This document shows positions 4,955 to 11,566 of a stretch of 11,566 bases of DNA, piece after piece. The position numbers and the translations under genes are program-made. The stretch is taken from the NCBI GenBank assembly GCA_030054275.1, contig JASGCF010000064.1, positions 1 to 11,566 of the forward strand, written 5' to 3'. The stretch's first letter is position 1; the number at the start of each line of letters is the position of its first letter. Under the pieces are notes generated by a model that saw nothing but the letters and a program-made list of their open reading frames with translations, was not told the DNA's origin and ran no database searches. Origin of the DNA: Limnohabitans sp. (GTDB lineage: Bacteria; Planctomycetota; Phycisphaerae; Phycisphaerales; SM1A02).

Positions 4955-7246
4955 CTAGAACCGCCACTCAAGGCCGAAAATGAAGTTGATACCGGCTTCA
5001 TTGATGCCTGATCCATGTACGCGGTAATCCTCGTTTGTCACATTGTCGAGAACCGCTGTCATCGAGACGCCGTGCGACAACTTGTATCCACTGCGCAAAC
5101 TGAGTGTGGTGTAGCCCGGCGTTCCGCCTGGTGGAATTCGCTGCGTATCTGCGCGATCTGAGGCGGACAACTCTGTTGCGTCTTCTGCGTTCAGTACAAC
5201 ACCCTCGATCCAAAAGTTCCGCTTCGCAGAATCCCATCGCAAACCAACTTGTGTTGTGAGCGGCATCATGCGTGTGATTGGTTCGCGCACGACGACTGGT
5301 GCTGAGGTCGGATATCCGTCTACTTCGCCGTCAAGCCACGCAAGCGAGCCCCACAGTGTGAAGTTCTCTGTGAAGCGCCAATTCGCTTCGGTTTCGAAGC
5401 CTTGTATGAATCCATCGCCACTGTTTCGTTTGGTGACCTCACGATTCCCATCGATGATCGCGCCAGTCGGTTGACGAATGATCATGCCATCCACTTCGGT
5501 CCAAAACCAACTCGCTTGTGCGAAGAACTGCTCGTATTCGGTTTTCAACCCCACTTCATACGACAAGTAGTTTTCAGGAGAGAGGCTCGGTGCGGGAGTT
5601 TCAATTTCATTCGAACGAGCAGTATCGAGGCGAGTGAGGTCAGAAAGATTTGGTGCGCGAAATGCCTGTGAAATTCCGCCAAATGCATTCCAGTGTTCTT
5701 CGTGGTCAAGATGCACAACGAATCGTCCGCTGCCAACGAGTGAGTCATAGTTGTCTGAAAGCGTCGTCGAAGTTGCGGTCGTAGGGTTTTCAAATCGCCC
5801 TGCATCCACCGCCACAAAGGTGTATCGCGCTCCAGTGATGAACTCAAGCCAATCGGTCGCGTCGATCTCATTCTGTACATAGACCGCAGCCATGTCGTAG
5901 GTTGAATCATCGGCAATCGGGCCTTGAATTCGAATGCTGCGGATGGAGCCATTGGCGTTGAAGTCGGTGCGCGATGAGTCGACATCATCGTGGTAGAACT
6001 CAAAGCCGGTTGTCCACCGACCGAGCACACCAGATGCTTCGAGTTGGCCCCACAGTCCGATCGTGTCCACCGAGAAAGACTGCACATCGCGACGGCGGTT
6101 GAATGCAGTGCGGTCTTCTTCTTCTGATTGATTGCCGTACGACAAACTCAAATGCGCACCATCAAGATCTGTGCCAGAGCCGTCCGAATGAAACTGGATG
6201 TAACTCAACGAGCGATCTTGATCGAGCGAGCGTTCGCGTTCGTTTCCGATGGCTGTCCCTGCGAATGATTGCGCGTAGATCGTGCGATGCGTGCGCCATG
6301 CGTCATCACTATCGTAACTCTGTTGCGCAACGATGATGTGCGCGCCCTCGCTGACAGCAAGATCAAGTTTGAAATCTCCAGCGAGTTCGTCGTAGTTTGT
6401 TTGCGGCTGCGCACCTGACGCAGTGATGAGGTCGCCGTAATTCGCATAGGTCACGCCGCCATAGACGCCGGACGATCCGTCCCATGACACCGACAATTCG
6501 CCGCGAATGGTGTTGGATTGCTCCGCGGTGGAGACACGGTCGTACACGCGTCCACCGAACTGAAATGTTTCACCGCCGAGGGTTGGACCTTTGGTGAAAA
6601 CATTGACGGTTCCGCCGATCGCGTCCGATCCAAAGAGCACCGAACTCGGCCCCTTCACAACTTCAAGTCGATCGATCGATTGGGGATCGACGGTGCTCCA
6701 GTACTGATTGGGTCCATCACGAAACACAGAGTTGTTGAGGCGAATGCCGTCGACGAGCAAGAGATTTCGAAAACCTGTGAATCCGCGGATATACGGAGAA
6801 CCTTGCGCGTGACCGGTTTTCTGAATCATCACACCCGGCACATAGCGCAGCGCGTCAGGCAGTGTGCGAAACTGAGCGTCATTGATGTCGTCCGCCGTCA
6901 CGGTATCCACCGACGCAGGAGCATCGAAAGTCGATCGAGCACTGCGAGTTGCAGTGACCACAATGGGATCCCATTCGGATCGCGGAGTCTCGGGTGGCGT
7001 GTTCGCCGCAGTCGCCGCTGGCGCGGTCGTTGCCGCTGCAGATTTCGCATCGCGTTCCGCGCTCGTGGGCTCTGCTGCAACTGGAGGCGCCGGAGCGGTC
7101 GCGGGATTCGCAGTGCTCGTCGGTGACAGAGTTGACTCGGTGGGGGGCGTGGCCGGTGCGGCCGTTTGACCTTCAGCGTTCCGCGCACACATCGAAAGCG
7201 TTGCCGCCATCGTGCATGTTGTTATCGCGCCAAGCGTCGAGTGCAT
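4955..7246 (-). CDS. TonB-dependent outer-membrane receptor
   Basis: A 763-residue ligand-gated porin importing an unknown ligand, by family an iron chelate, haem, cobalamin or similar. The N-terminus looks like a signal peptide, probably cleaved near AEG-QT (about residue 26). A Pro/Ala/Thr-rich extension (about 28-90) precedes the TonB box DPIVVTATR (93-101). The plug domain (about 105-215) has LPDALRYVPGVMIQ, YIRGF, LLLVDGIRLN, IDRLEVVKGPSSVLFGSDA and GGTVNV. The 22-strand barrel follows, including FRAPNLSDLTRLD, and ends in LEWRF with the terminal Phe expected of barrel proteins. The FRAP-like box lacks the nearby histidine of classical haem receptors, so haem is not supported. No cobalamin riboswitch B12 box is visible upstream. 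It is followed by tonB 62 bases on and diverges from pilM across a 228-base gap. Two sampled 60-base stretches (5521-5580, 6121-6180) are 45% and 48% GC. Confidence 0.93.
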   Translation of the reverse strand: MHSTLGAITTCTMAATLSMCARNAEGQTAAPATPPTESTLSPTSTANPATAPAPPVAAEPTSAERDAKSAAATTAPAATAANTPPETPRSEWDPIVVTATRSARSTFDAPASVDTVTADDINDAQFRTLPDALRYVPGVMIQKTGHAQGSPYIRGFTGFRNLLLVDGIRLNNSVFRDGPNQYWSTVDPQSIDRLEVVKGPSSVLFGSDAIGGTVNVFTKGPTLGGETFQFGGRVYDRVSTAEQSNTIRGELSVSWDGSSGVYGGVTYANYGDLITASGAQPQTNYDELAGDFKLDLAVSEGAHIIVAQQSYDSDDAWRTHRTIYAQSFAGTAIGNERERSLDQDRSLSYIQFHSDGSGTDLDGAHLSLSYGNQSEEEDRTAFNRRRDVQSFSVDTIGLWGQLEASGVLGRWTTGFEFYHDDVDSSRTDFNANGSIRSIRIQGPIADDSTYDMAAVYVQNEIDATDWLEFITGARYTFVAVDAGRFENPTTATSTTLSDNYDSLVGSGRFVVHLDHEEHWNAFGGISQAFRAPNLSDLTRLDTARSNEIETPAPSLSPENYLSYEVGLKTEYEQFFAQASWFWTEVDGMIIRQPTGAIIDGNREVTKRNSGDGFIQGFETEANWRFTENFTLWGSLAWLDGEVDGYPTSAPVVVREPITRMMPLTTQVGLRWDSAKRNFWIEGVVLNAEDATELSASDRADTQRIPPGGTPGYTTLSLRSGYKLSHGVSMTAVLDNVTNEDYRVHGSGINEAGINFIFGLEWRF

Positions 7247-7260
7247 CTACGAATCGTATC

Positions 7261-7275
7261 GGACACGCGATGTCC
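7261..7275. promoter_or_regulatory. Inverted repeat just upstream of the receptor gene
   Basis: GGACA-CGCGA-TGTCC forms an inverted repeat with 5-base arms. It ends 14 bases before the receptor ATG (at 7246, minus strand), where it could overlap the leader of the mRNA or act as an operator. The arms are short, so chance is possible. Confidence 0.3.
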
Positions 7276-7283
7276 CTGTGAGC

Positions 7284-7321
7284 GCATGCGGTCGCGGCAG
7301 TTGCGTGGATCCATCGCATGC
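7284..7321. promoter_or_regulatory. Nested inverted repeats in divergent spacer
   Basis: GCATGCG (7284-7290) and CGCATGC (7315-7321) are inverted copies 24 bases apart. Between and partly inside them is an imperfect hairpin centred on the palindrome TGGATCCA (7306-7313), flanked by TGCG and CGCA. Together they could fold as a cruciform or an RNA hairpin in the receptor leader. No known riboswitch core is recognisable. Confidence 0.3.
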
Positions 7322-7341
7322 ACACCAATTGTGCGCTTTGC

Positions 7342-7352
7342 ACCGATTCGGT
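7342..7352. promoter_or_regulatory. ACCGA-T-TCGGT inverted repeat
   Basis: An 11-base perfect inverted repeat with a single central T lies between the divergent receptor and pilM genes, 8 bases before the palindrome cluster at 7360. It is a candidate operator half of the same regulatory region; the regulator is unknown. Confidence 0.3.
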
Positions 7353-7359
7353 CCGCAAA

Positions 7360-7391
7360 CCTCAATCTCAAACCGCGGTTTCCCCTCAATC
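7360..7391. promoter_or_regulatory. Palindrome flanked by direct repeats (candidate operator)
   Basis: AAACCGCGGTTT (7370-7381) is a perfect 12-base palindrome. Exact direct copies of CCTCAATC lie at 7360-7367 and 7384-7391, each separated from the palindrome by two bases, and the two copies are spaced 24 bases apart. The site is 84 bases before the pilM ATG and 114 bases upstream of the receptor ATG, so it could control either or both. I cannot name a regulator family for it and see no Fur-box-like AT-rich site. Confidence 0.4.
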
Positions 7392-7474
7392 GCACTGAGT
7401 TTTGCGCCGATCTTCAAGGGTCCGTCGTCGCGAACTCGTCACCGTTCGCTCGTTCCCGTTGGAAAGGTTTGTCG

Positions 7475-8773
7475 ATGCCGTTTGGTTTCTTTCGCAGCCA
7501 ATCATCACCGATTCTCGCCGACTTCGGCAGCGCTGGATTGAAGTTGCTGCAAGTGTCAACAGGCGATCGCGCTGCGATCACGGCGGCTGCGTTCCTTCCC
7601 TTCGACGATGAGCTTCGTGCGCGTTCGATCGAGGAGCGCTTCGCGCATCTCGCAGCCTTGCTTCCGACGACGATCAAAGAGCATGGTTTCCGCGGAAATC
7701 GCGTTGTGGTGGCACCGTTCTCGCAGCACATGTTGGTGCAGCACCTTGGAATTCCGCTTGCCGATGCAGATCGCGCCGATAGTGCAGCGGCGATGCAGAT
7801 CGCACTCACGCTCTCGTGTGATCCAAATGGGCTGGTTGTTCGAACAGAGCGCGTGTGCGAAACAAATCGCGACGGGCAAGCCAAAGTGGAGTTGCTCGCG
7901 TTTGCCATGTCGCGTGAAGATGTGATGCGCTATGTGGAACTCTTCCGGCGCGCGAAACTCGCTGTTGTTGGTGTGCACGGAGAAATCTCAGCGCTTGTGC
8001 ATGCCTTCGACCATGTCAATCGTCGCCAGAGCGATGCGGCGGTCACCACGATGTATGTTGATCTCGGGTATGGCGGCACCAAAGTTGCAATCTGTCATGG
8101 CGCACAGTCGGTGTTCGCGAAGTCGATTGCCCTTGGCGGTCGATCTTTTGACGCGAAGCTTGCCGAGTCGCGCGCTCTGTCGCTTGCAAGCGCGCGTGCG
8201 CTTCGTATCGCAGAAGGTGTGCGTCCAGTGCGTTCGAACGCAGCAACATCAAGCGAGCAGACAATCGCCCCATCTGCTGGCGTCATCACCACTCGAGATG
8301 CAGGAACTTCATCATCAGAAAACGAAATGCCTGCGTTTCTTCGCATGTCGATGGCGAGAGACACGGCGCAAGTTTCTGGTCGAGACGCCGTTGTGACAGC
8401 GGATCGCCGCAGCAACATTTCAGCGCCTGCGCTCGGGGCCTCTCTTCCAACGGATGCAGCACGCAGTGTCGCTGTTGAATGCAGAGAAACGCTTGAAGCG
8501 TTGTCCGATGAACTCGTGATGTGCGTGCGATACCACGGGGCGCTCTTTCGCGAGCGTCGCATTGATCGCGTTGTCTTTCTTGGAGGTGAGGCGCGCGATG
8601 TTGGCTTCTGCCAATCGCTCGCAACGGCACTCCGATTGCCCGCAAAAATCGGCGATCCATTGGCCCGATTTGTTCCGAATGGCGAAATCCCCGCGGGACT
8701 TCCCGAGCCATCGCTTCCGCATCCTGGCTGGGCCGTCGCGTGCGGTCTCGCTGCATCTCCGACGGATCTCTAA
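7475..8773 (+). CDS. pilM: PilM-like actin-fold ATPase of type IV pilus / type II secretion assembly
   Basis: A cytoplasmic actin-like protein that in the family binds ATP and the N-terminal tail of PilN to build the inner-membrane platform. 432 residues from ATG 7475, with GGAAAGG seven bases upstream; an in-frame upstream extension is rejected because it would run back through the spacer into the receptor gene. Phosphate-1 segment is ILADFGSAGLKLLQV (13-27), phosphate-2 is YVDLGYGGTKVAIC (184-197) and the adenosine loop is VVFLGGEAR (366-374). A segment at about 248-330, rich in Ser, Ala and Thr, interrupts the second half and makes the protein longer than the usual 350 or so; it resembles an unstructured loop. 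The closing WAVACGLA matches the typical end of PilM, where a conserved Gly-Leu helix follows a Pro-rich turn. It is the first gene of a run with pilN, pilO and a PilP-like gene. Confidence 0.88.
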   Translation: MPFGFFRSQSSPILADFGSAGLKLLQVSTGDRAAITAAAFLPFDDELRARSIEERFAHLAALLPTTIKEHGFRGNRVVVAPFSQHMLVQHLGIPLADADRADSAAAMQIALTLSCDPNGLVVRTERVCETNRDGQAKVELLAFAMSREDVMRYVELFRRAKLAVVGVHGEISALVHAFDHVNRRQSDAAVTTMYVDLGYGGTKVAICHGAQSVFAKSIALGGRSFDAKLAESRALSLASARALRIAEGVRPVRSNAATSSEQTIAPSAGVITTRDAGTSSSENEMPAFLRMSMARDTAQVSGRDAVVTADRRSNISAPALGASLPTDAARSVAVECRETLEALSDELVMCVRYHGALFRERRIDRVVFLGGEARDVGFCQSLATALRLPAKIGDPLARFVPNGEIPAGLPEPSLPHPGWAVACGLAASPTDL

Positions 8774-8839
8774 AGCCCCCATCACCCATGGCGTTGTTCG
8801 AGCCGTGGCGGTTCACGACACTCTGTAAGGGAAAGCACC

Positions 8840-9754
8840 ATGACAAATGCTCCGAGCTTTCTTCCCGATGACTATGTGCGCGAAGCACGCGAGCGTCGCA
8901 ACAGCGTTGCTGCGCTTTCGCTCTTCGTCATCGTGATGGGCGCTGTTTTCGCTGCGTTTCTGGTGACGAATCGACAGTGGAGTGATGTGCGCGTCGCGCA
9001 ATCCGAAGTCAATGAGCGCACCGAACAAGCTGCGAAAGAAATCGCAGAAATGAAGCGACTTGAAGCGATGCGCGCCCAAATGATCGAGAAGGCAGAGCTT
9101 GCGCGTGGTTTGATCGAGCCGGTTCCACGATCTGTGTTGCTCGCCACGCTCGTCAACACGATGCCTGAAGAACTTTCGCTCTTAGACCTCGAACTGAAGA
9201 GCGAAGAAATCAAAGTGACGAAGCCCGCCAACTCCAACGGAGCGACAAAGACCGACGCAAAGGTCGACGGTCGGGCAGACCAACGCGCGCGACGAACGAC
9301 GGCCGGCGCGCGTGGAAAAGAGCCGGAACAGCCTGCGAAGCCAGAGCCTGTGCGACGGCGTGTTCTCGTCAATGCAACCGGAGTTGCACCAAACGATCTT
9401 GATGTGAGTCGTTGGATGAGTCAGCTCTCGCGGATGCCATTCCTCTCTGGTATTCGCCTTGAAGTCAGCGAAGAGAAAGAACTTCGCGGACGAACGATGC
9501 GGCAATTCCGTATTTCGATGCGTATCGAACCAGACGCCGATGTGCGCGGTTGGGACGGCATCGAAGCATTGCGAAGCCCAAAAGATCCAATCGGACGCGG
9601 TGCCTTTGCAGACGGATCGACCGTGCTTCCGTCAAAGAGCGCGGCACAGGCAACGCCAAGCGCAAGCGATATCGTCGGCACTCCGAATGATGAACCTGCC
9701 TTGCTTGCCGAAGAGCCGACAGAACGCGACATCAACGAGGGAGCACATCCATGA
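8840..9754 (+). CDS. pilN: PilN-like inner-membrane assembly protein with long tail
   Basis: A bitopic inner-membrane protein that links cytoplasmic PilM to the periplasmic PilO. The start at 8840 has AAGG nine bases upstream. The N-terminus FLPDDYVREARERR (7-20) corresponds to the NLLP-like PilM-binding tail of PilN. One membrane helix spans about 22-42 and a coiled coil about 48-95. Residues 96-130 open the periplasmic domain (LLATLVNTMPEELSLLDLEL). A highly charged insert of about 35 residues (130-165) precedes the second half of that domain (VLVNATGVAPNDLDVSRW, then MRQFRISMRI). After about residue 222 a tail of roughly 80 residues is polar and disordered-looking. At 304 residues it is much longer than typical PilN (about 180-200) because of this insert and tail. 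Its stop overlaps the pilO start (ATGA), implying translational coupling. Confidence 0.85.
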   Translation: MTNAPSFLPDDYVREARERRNSVAALSLFVIVMGAVFAAFLVTNRQWSDVRVAQSEVNERTEQAAKEIAEMKRLEAMRAQMIEKAELARGLIEPVPRSVLLATLVNTMPEELSLLDLELKSEEIKVTKPANSNGATKTDAKVDGRADQRARRTTAGARGKEPEQPAKPEPVRRRVLVNATGVAPNDLDVSRWMSQLSRMPFLSGIRLEVSEEKELRGRTMRQFRISMRIEPDADVRGWDGIEALRSPKDPIGRGAFADGSTVLPSKSAAQATPSASDIVGTPNDEPALLAEEPTERDINEGAHP

Positions 9755-10344
9755 GCCAGCAACGAGGTGTTCGTGATTTGGCGTTCTTCGCGGTGCTCGT
9801 CGCTATTCCGATTGCGAGTTACTTCTTCGTCTTCGCGCCGCGAAACAATGAGATCGCAAAGGCACGCTCTGAAATCAGCGCGAAACGAACGCGTCTCGCG
9901 GATCTATCGCGCCTCACTGCGCGGATCGGCGACCTTGGTCGTGAGATCGCAACGCGCGAAGAAGAGCTCGAAAAACTCAATCAGAAACTTCCGGATCGCG
10001 AAGGTGTGGATCGCATTCTTGAGCAAGTCACCCAGATCGCACAGAAATCCAATCTCGCTGTTCGTTCCGTCACAGGGGGCAAAGCAGTTCCTGCCGGACT
10101 CGCCATGGAACTTCCATTGAAGACAGTCATCGAAGGGAACTTCGAAGGCTTCTATCAGTTCCTGTTGGATGTCGAAAGTTTGCCGCGCATTACCCGCATG
10201 CATGCCATGAAGATTTCAAAACTTGGCATGGGTCCGCGCGACGATCCGAAGGACGCGATGGGCGATGCGATGCGCGCAGAATTCACGCTCAGCATCTACT
10301 TCAACGGCACTGAGCCAGAGCCGAGTTCGCGCACAACGCGCTGA
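9751..10344 (+). CDS. pilO: PilO-like inner-membrane assembly protein
   Basis: Partner of PilN in the periplasm of the pilus or secretion platform. 197 residues, the normal length for the family. The ATG at 9751 overlaps the pilN stop, and GAGGGAG lies seven bases before it. A single membrane helix spans about 10-30 (LAFFAVLVAIPIASYFFVFA), followed by a coiled coil at about 33-80 (LTARIGDLGREIATREEELE) and a ferredoxin-like domain from about 85. The features LPDREGVDRILEQVTQIAQ, GNFEGFYQFLLDVESLPRI and a final FTLSIYF strand are characteristic of PilO. Confidence 0.9.
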   Translation: MSQQRGVRDLAFFAVLVAIPIASYFFVFAPRNNEIAKARSEISAKRTRLADLSRLTARIGDLGREIATREEELEKLNQKLPDREGVDRILEQVTQIAQKSNLAVRSVTGGKAVPAGLAMELPLKTVIEGNFEGFYQFLLDVESLPRITRMHAMKISKLGMGPRDDPKDAMGDAMRAEFTLSIYFNGTEPEPSSRTTR

Positions 10345-10385
10345 GTTTCGAAGCATTTCACACGATTGAGCACGAGAGGATCCAC

Positions 10386-11135
10386 ATGCGCTCCAACGCC
10401 CACGACAACGCAGAACAGGTCGACGACGAACCTCGATCTATGCCGCTCTCGTTTGAGGATTCTGCGGAAGCGCTCACGCTCGCCCCTGGGGCCACGCGCC
10501 GCAAGTTTGGCTTTGGCACGATGATGTTGTTGGGTGTTGTTGCGGTCGGGGCGATCGGTCTCTTCTCGATGCGCTACTTCGCGCGCCACGGAAGTGCTGC
10601 CGAGACACAAAGCGACGCTGGTAAGTTGGTCGAGTCGTTTCTCAAGGAACGCGGCGCATCGGATGCACAAACGGCGCTGCCTGCGGATTTACTTGGAATG
10701 GATGGGTCGACGCAACTCCGTATTGAACGCGATGAACTATCCAAAGATCCGTTCTTCTTTGAAGGTGCTTCGCCAAGTGTCGCTCCATCCGCTGCAAGTT
10801 CTGGCGCAAAGTCCGATCTTGGAACGCCGAGTTCGCAAGCAGAACTCTCACCTGAAGATCGTCGAGCTGCCCAGCGAGAGGGTTGGAATGCGATCATCGA
10901 CTTGGCAGTGTTGGAATTGCGCGTGCAATCGACACTTGCCGCGTCACGCCCGTCTGCATCTGTTGCGACGGTGAACGGCAAAGTGATGCGGATCGGTGAC
11001 ACGGTAGAGACATCGAAAACTTCGGTGCGGTTCTCATTGATCGAGGTTGCAGTTGGATCTGCGCGATTCCGCGTGCGCAACGATGAGTTAGGCGTTGATC
11101 GCATTGTGACGGTTGCAGCGCAGCAGAAGATGTGA
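10386..11135 (+). CDS. PilP/GspC-like protein with transmembrane anchor
   Basis: A 249-residue protein that likely bridges the PilN/PilO platform to an outer-membrane secretin. GAGAGGA lies five bases before the ATG. A cytoplasmic tail of about 40 residues precedes one membrane helix (about 43-61, MMLLGVVAVGAIGLF). A long low-complexity periplasmic linker carries KDPFFF (120-125), like the Arg/Lys-Asp-Pro-Phe element of PilP proteins. The C-terminal domain (about 174-246) has LELRVQSTLA, then ATVNGKVMRIGDTV (194-207) and a closing set of strands, matching the small beta domain shared by PilP and the HR region of GspC. There is no lipobox, so it is anchored like GspC rather than as a lipoprotein like classical PilP. 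Position right after pilO, 41 bases away, supports the role. I left the symbol empty because the two families cannot be separated by eye. Confidence 0.7.
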   Translation: MRSNAHDNAEQVDDEPRSMPLSFEDSAEALTLAPGATRRKFGFGTMMLLGVVAVGAIGLFSMRYFARHGSAAETQSDAGKLVESFLKERGASDAQTALPADLLGMDGSTQLRIERDELSKDPFFFEGASPSVAPSAASSGAKSDLGTPSSQAELSPEDRRAAQREGWNAIIDLAVLELRVQSTLAASRPSASVATVNGKVMRIGDTVETSKTSVRFSLIEVAVGSARFRVRNDELGVDRIVTVAAQQKM

Positions 11136-11152
11136 CGAGAGAAGGTACTCCG

Positions 11153-11566
11153 ATGGGACGCTTCAATATCGACGACATTCTTCGGCAACTCGGCGCGCCA
11201 AATCCAAACGCGCCCGTGGAGCGTGTTCCGCTACCGAGCAACAACGCGAGTTTGCCAAGTTCCACCACATCATCTGTCGTTGCTGCCGTGAAGCATGTGG
11301 AAGGGTCTGCAGCCGAGCAGCCAGTTGCGGAAACTTGCACGACGGCTGAACCGACTGTGTCCGACACAACGCCGCGTGCGATACCACCTGTCACACAACA
11401 CGCGATCCACCACGGGCCCCAGCACGGGACAGCAGCACGAAGCGCCATGCCGTGGCCAGAGGATTTGGAAGCGCGTCGCGTCGAATCAACAGGCGTACCA
11501 ACCACACTTTCTCGAGCGCGAACTGAAGATGGTGACATCGACGCATCGATGCATGATCTCTTTGTT
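11153..11566 (+). CDS. N-terminal part of a further protein of the pil cluster, cut by window end
   Basis: The ATG at 11153 is 17 bases after the previous stop, with GAGAAGG (11138-11144) eight bases upstream, and the frame stays open for 138 codons to the window edge. The visible part opens with MGRFNIDDILRQLGAP, then a long Pro/Thr/Ser/Ala-rich segment with a His-rich patch (HAIHHGPQHG), and ends in DASMHDLFV. There is no signal peptide or membrane helix, which argues against the secretin that often follows pilP. A cytoplasmic component, for example the assembly ATPase, would fit that, but nothing seen here identifies it. Real-gene confidence rests on the Shine-Dalgarno, spacing and open frame. 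Confidence 0.6.
   Translation, partial: MGRFNIDDILRQLGAPNPNAPVERVPLPSNNASLPSSTTSSVVAAVKHVEGSAAEQPVAETCTTAEPTVSDTTPRAIPPVTQHAIHHGPQHGTAARSAMPWPEDLEARRVESTGVPTTLSRARTEDGDIDASMHDLFV

Noticed and set aside
7166..7474. N-terminal extension of pilM
   Set aside because: It overlaps the receptor gene on the other strand and reads through the regulatory-looking spacer; the actin-fold N-terminus starts at ATG 7475 with a ribosome site.
7247..7474. Cobalamin or other known riboswitch ahead of the receptor gene
   Set aside because: No B12 box or other recognisable riboswitch core was found on the minus strand in the spacer.

Overview
This window looks like chromosomal DNA from a GC-rich, Gram-negative-type (outer-membrane) bacterium. 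The protein styles suggest a planctomycete (Planctomycetota, perhaps a Phycisphaerae relative): low-complexity Gly/Ala/Ser/Pro linkers, an exported metallophosphoesterase beside a beta-sandwich protein, and a PilM/N/O cluster with a membrane-anchored PilP/GspC-like partner. That placement is inference from reading the sequence, not from a search.

Left part (1-2554, + strand). The window opens inside a metallophosphoesterase gene whose fold is interrupted by two long glycine-rich insertions. Eight bases later comes a small exported protein with a galactose-binding-like beta-sandwich look, probably co-transcribed. A 250-base gap (1714-1963) carries three exact copies of the palindromic motif GTGCC-A-GGCAC. 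An unrecognised four-helix membrane protein follows.

Middle part (2574-7246). hisS (histidyl-tRNA synthetase, + strand) runs convergently into a minus-strand pair: a TonB-dependent outer-membrane receptor followed by its own TonB-type energy transducer. A perfect 14-base palindrome sits at the hisS/tonB junction. No exbB or exbD is visible in the window, so the TonB must borrow or find its motor elsewhere.

Right part (7247-11566, + strand). A 228-base divergent intergenic region holds several inverted repeats. The most striking is a 12-base perfect palindrome flanked on both sides, two bases away, by direct copies of CCTCAATC. It separates the receptor/tonB pair from a cluster of inner-membrane assembly genes for a type IV pilus or type II secretion machine: pilM (actin-like), pilN, pilO, a PilP/GspC-like protein held by a transmembrane helix, and the start of a further protein cut by the window edge. 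PilM would bind the cytoplasmic tail of PilN, PilN and PilO would pair through their coiled coils, and the PilP/GspC-like protein would reach towards an outer-membrane secretin encoded elsewhere.

I did not find a convincing wholly new system, RNA genes, CRISPR, or an insertion sequence. The best leads are the regulatory-looking palindrome cluster at 7261-7391, the hybrid GspC/PilP protein, and the short palindromic repeats at 1771-1880.
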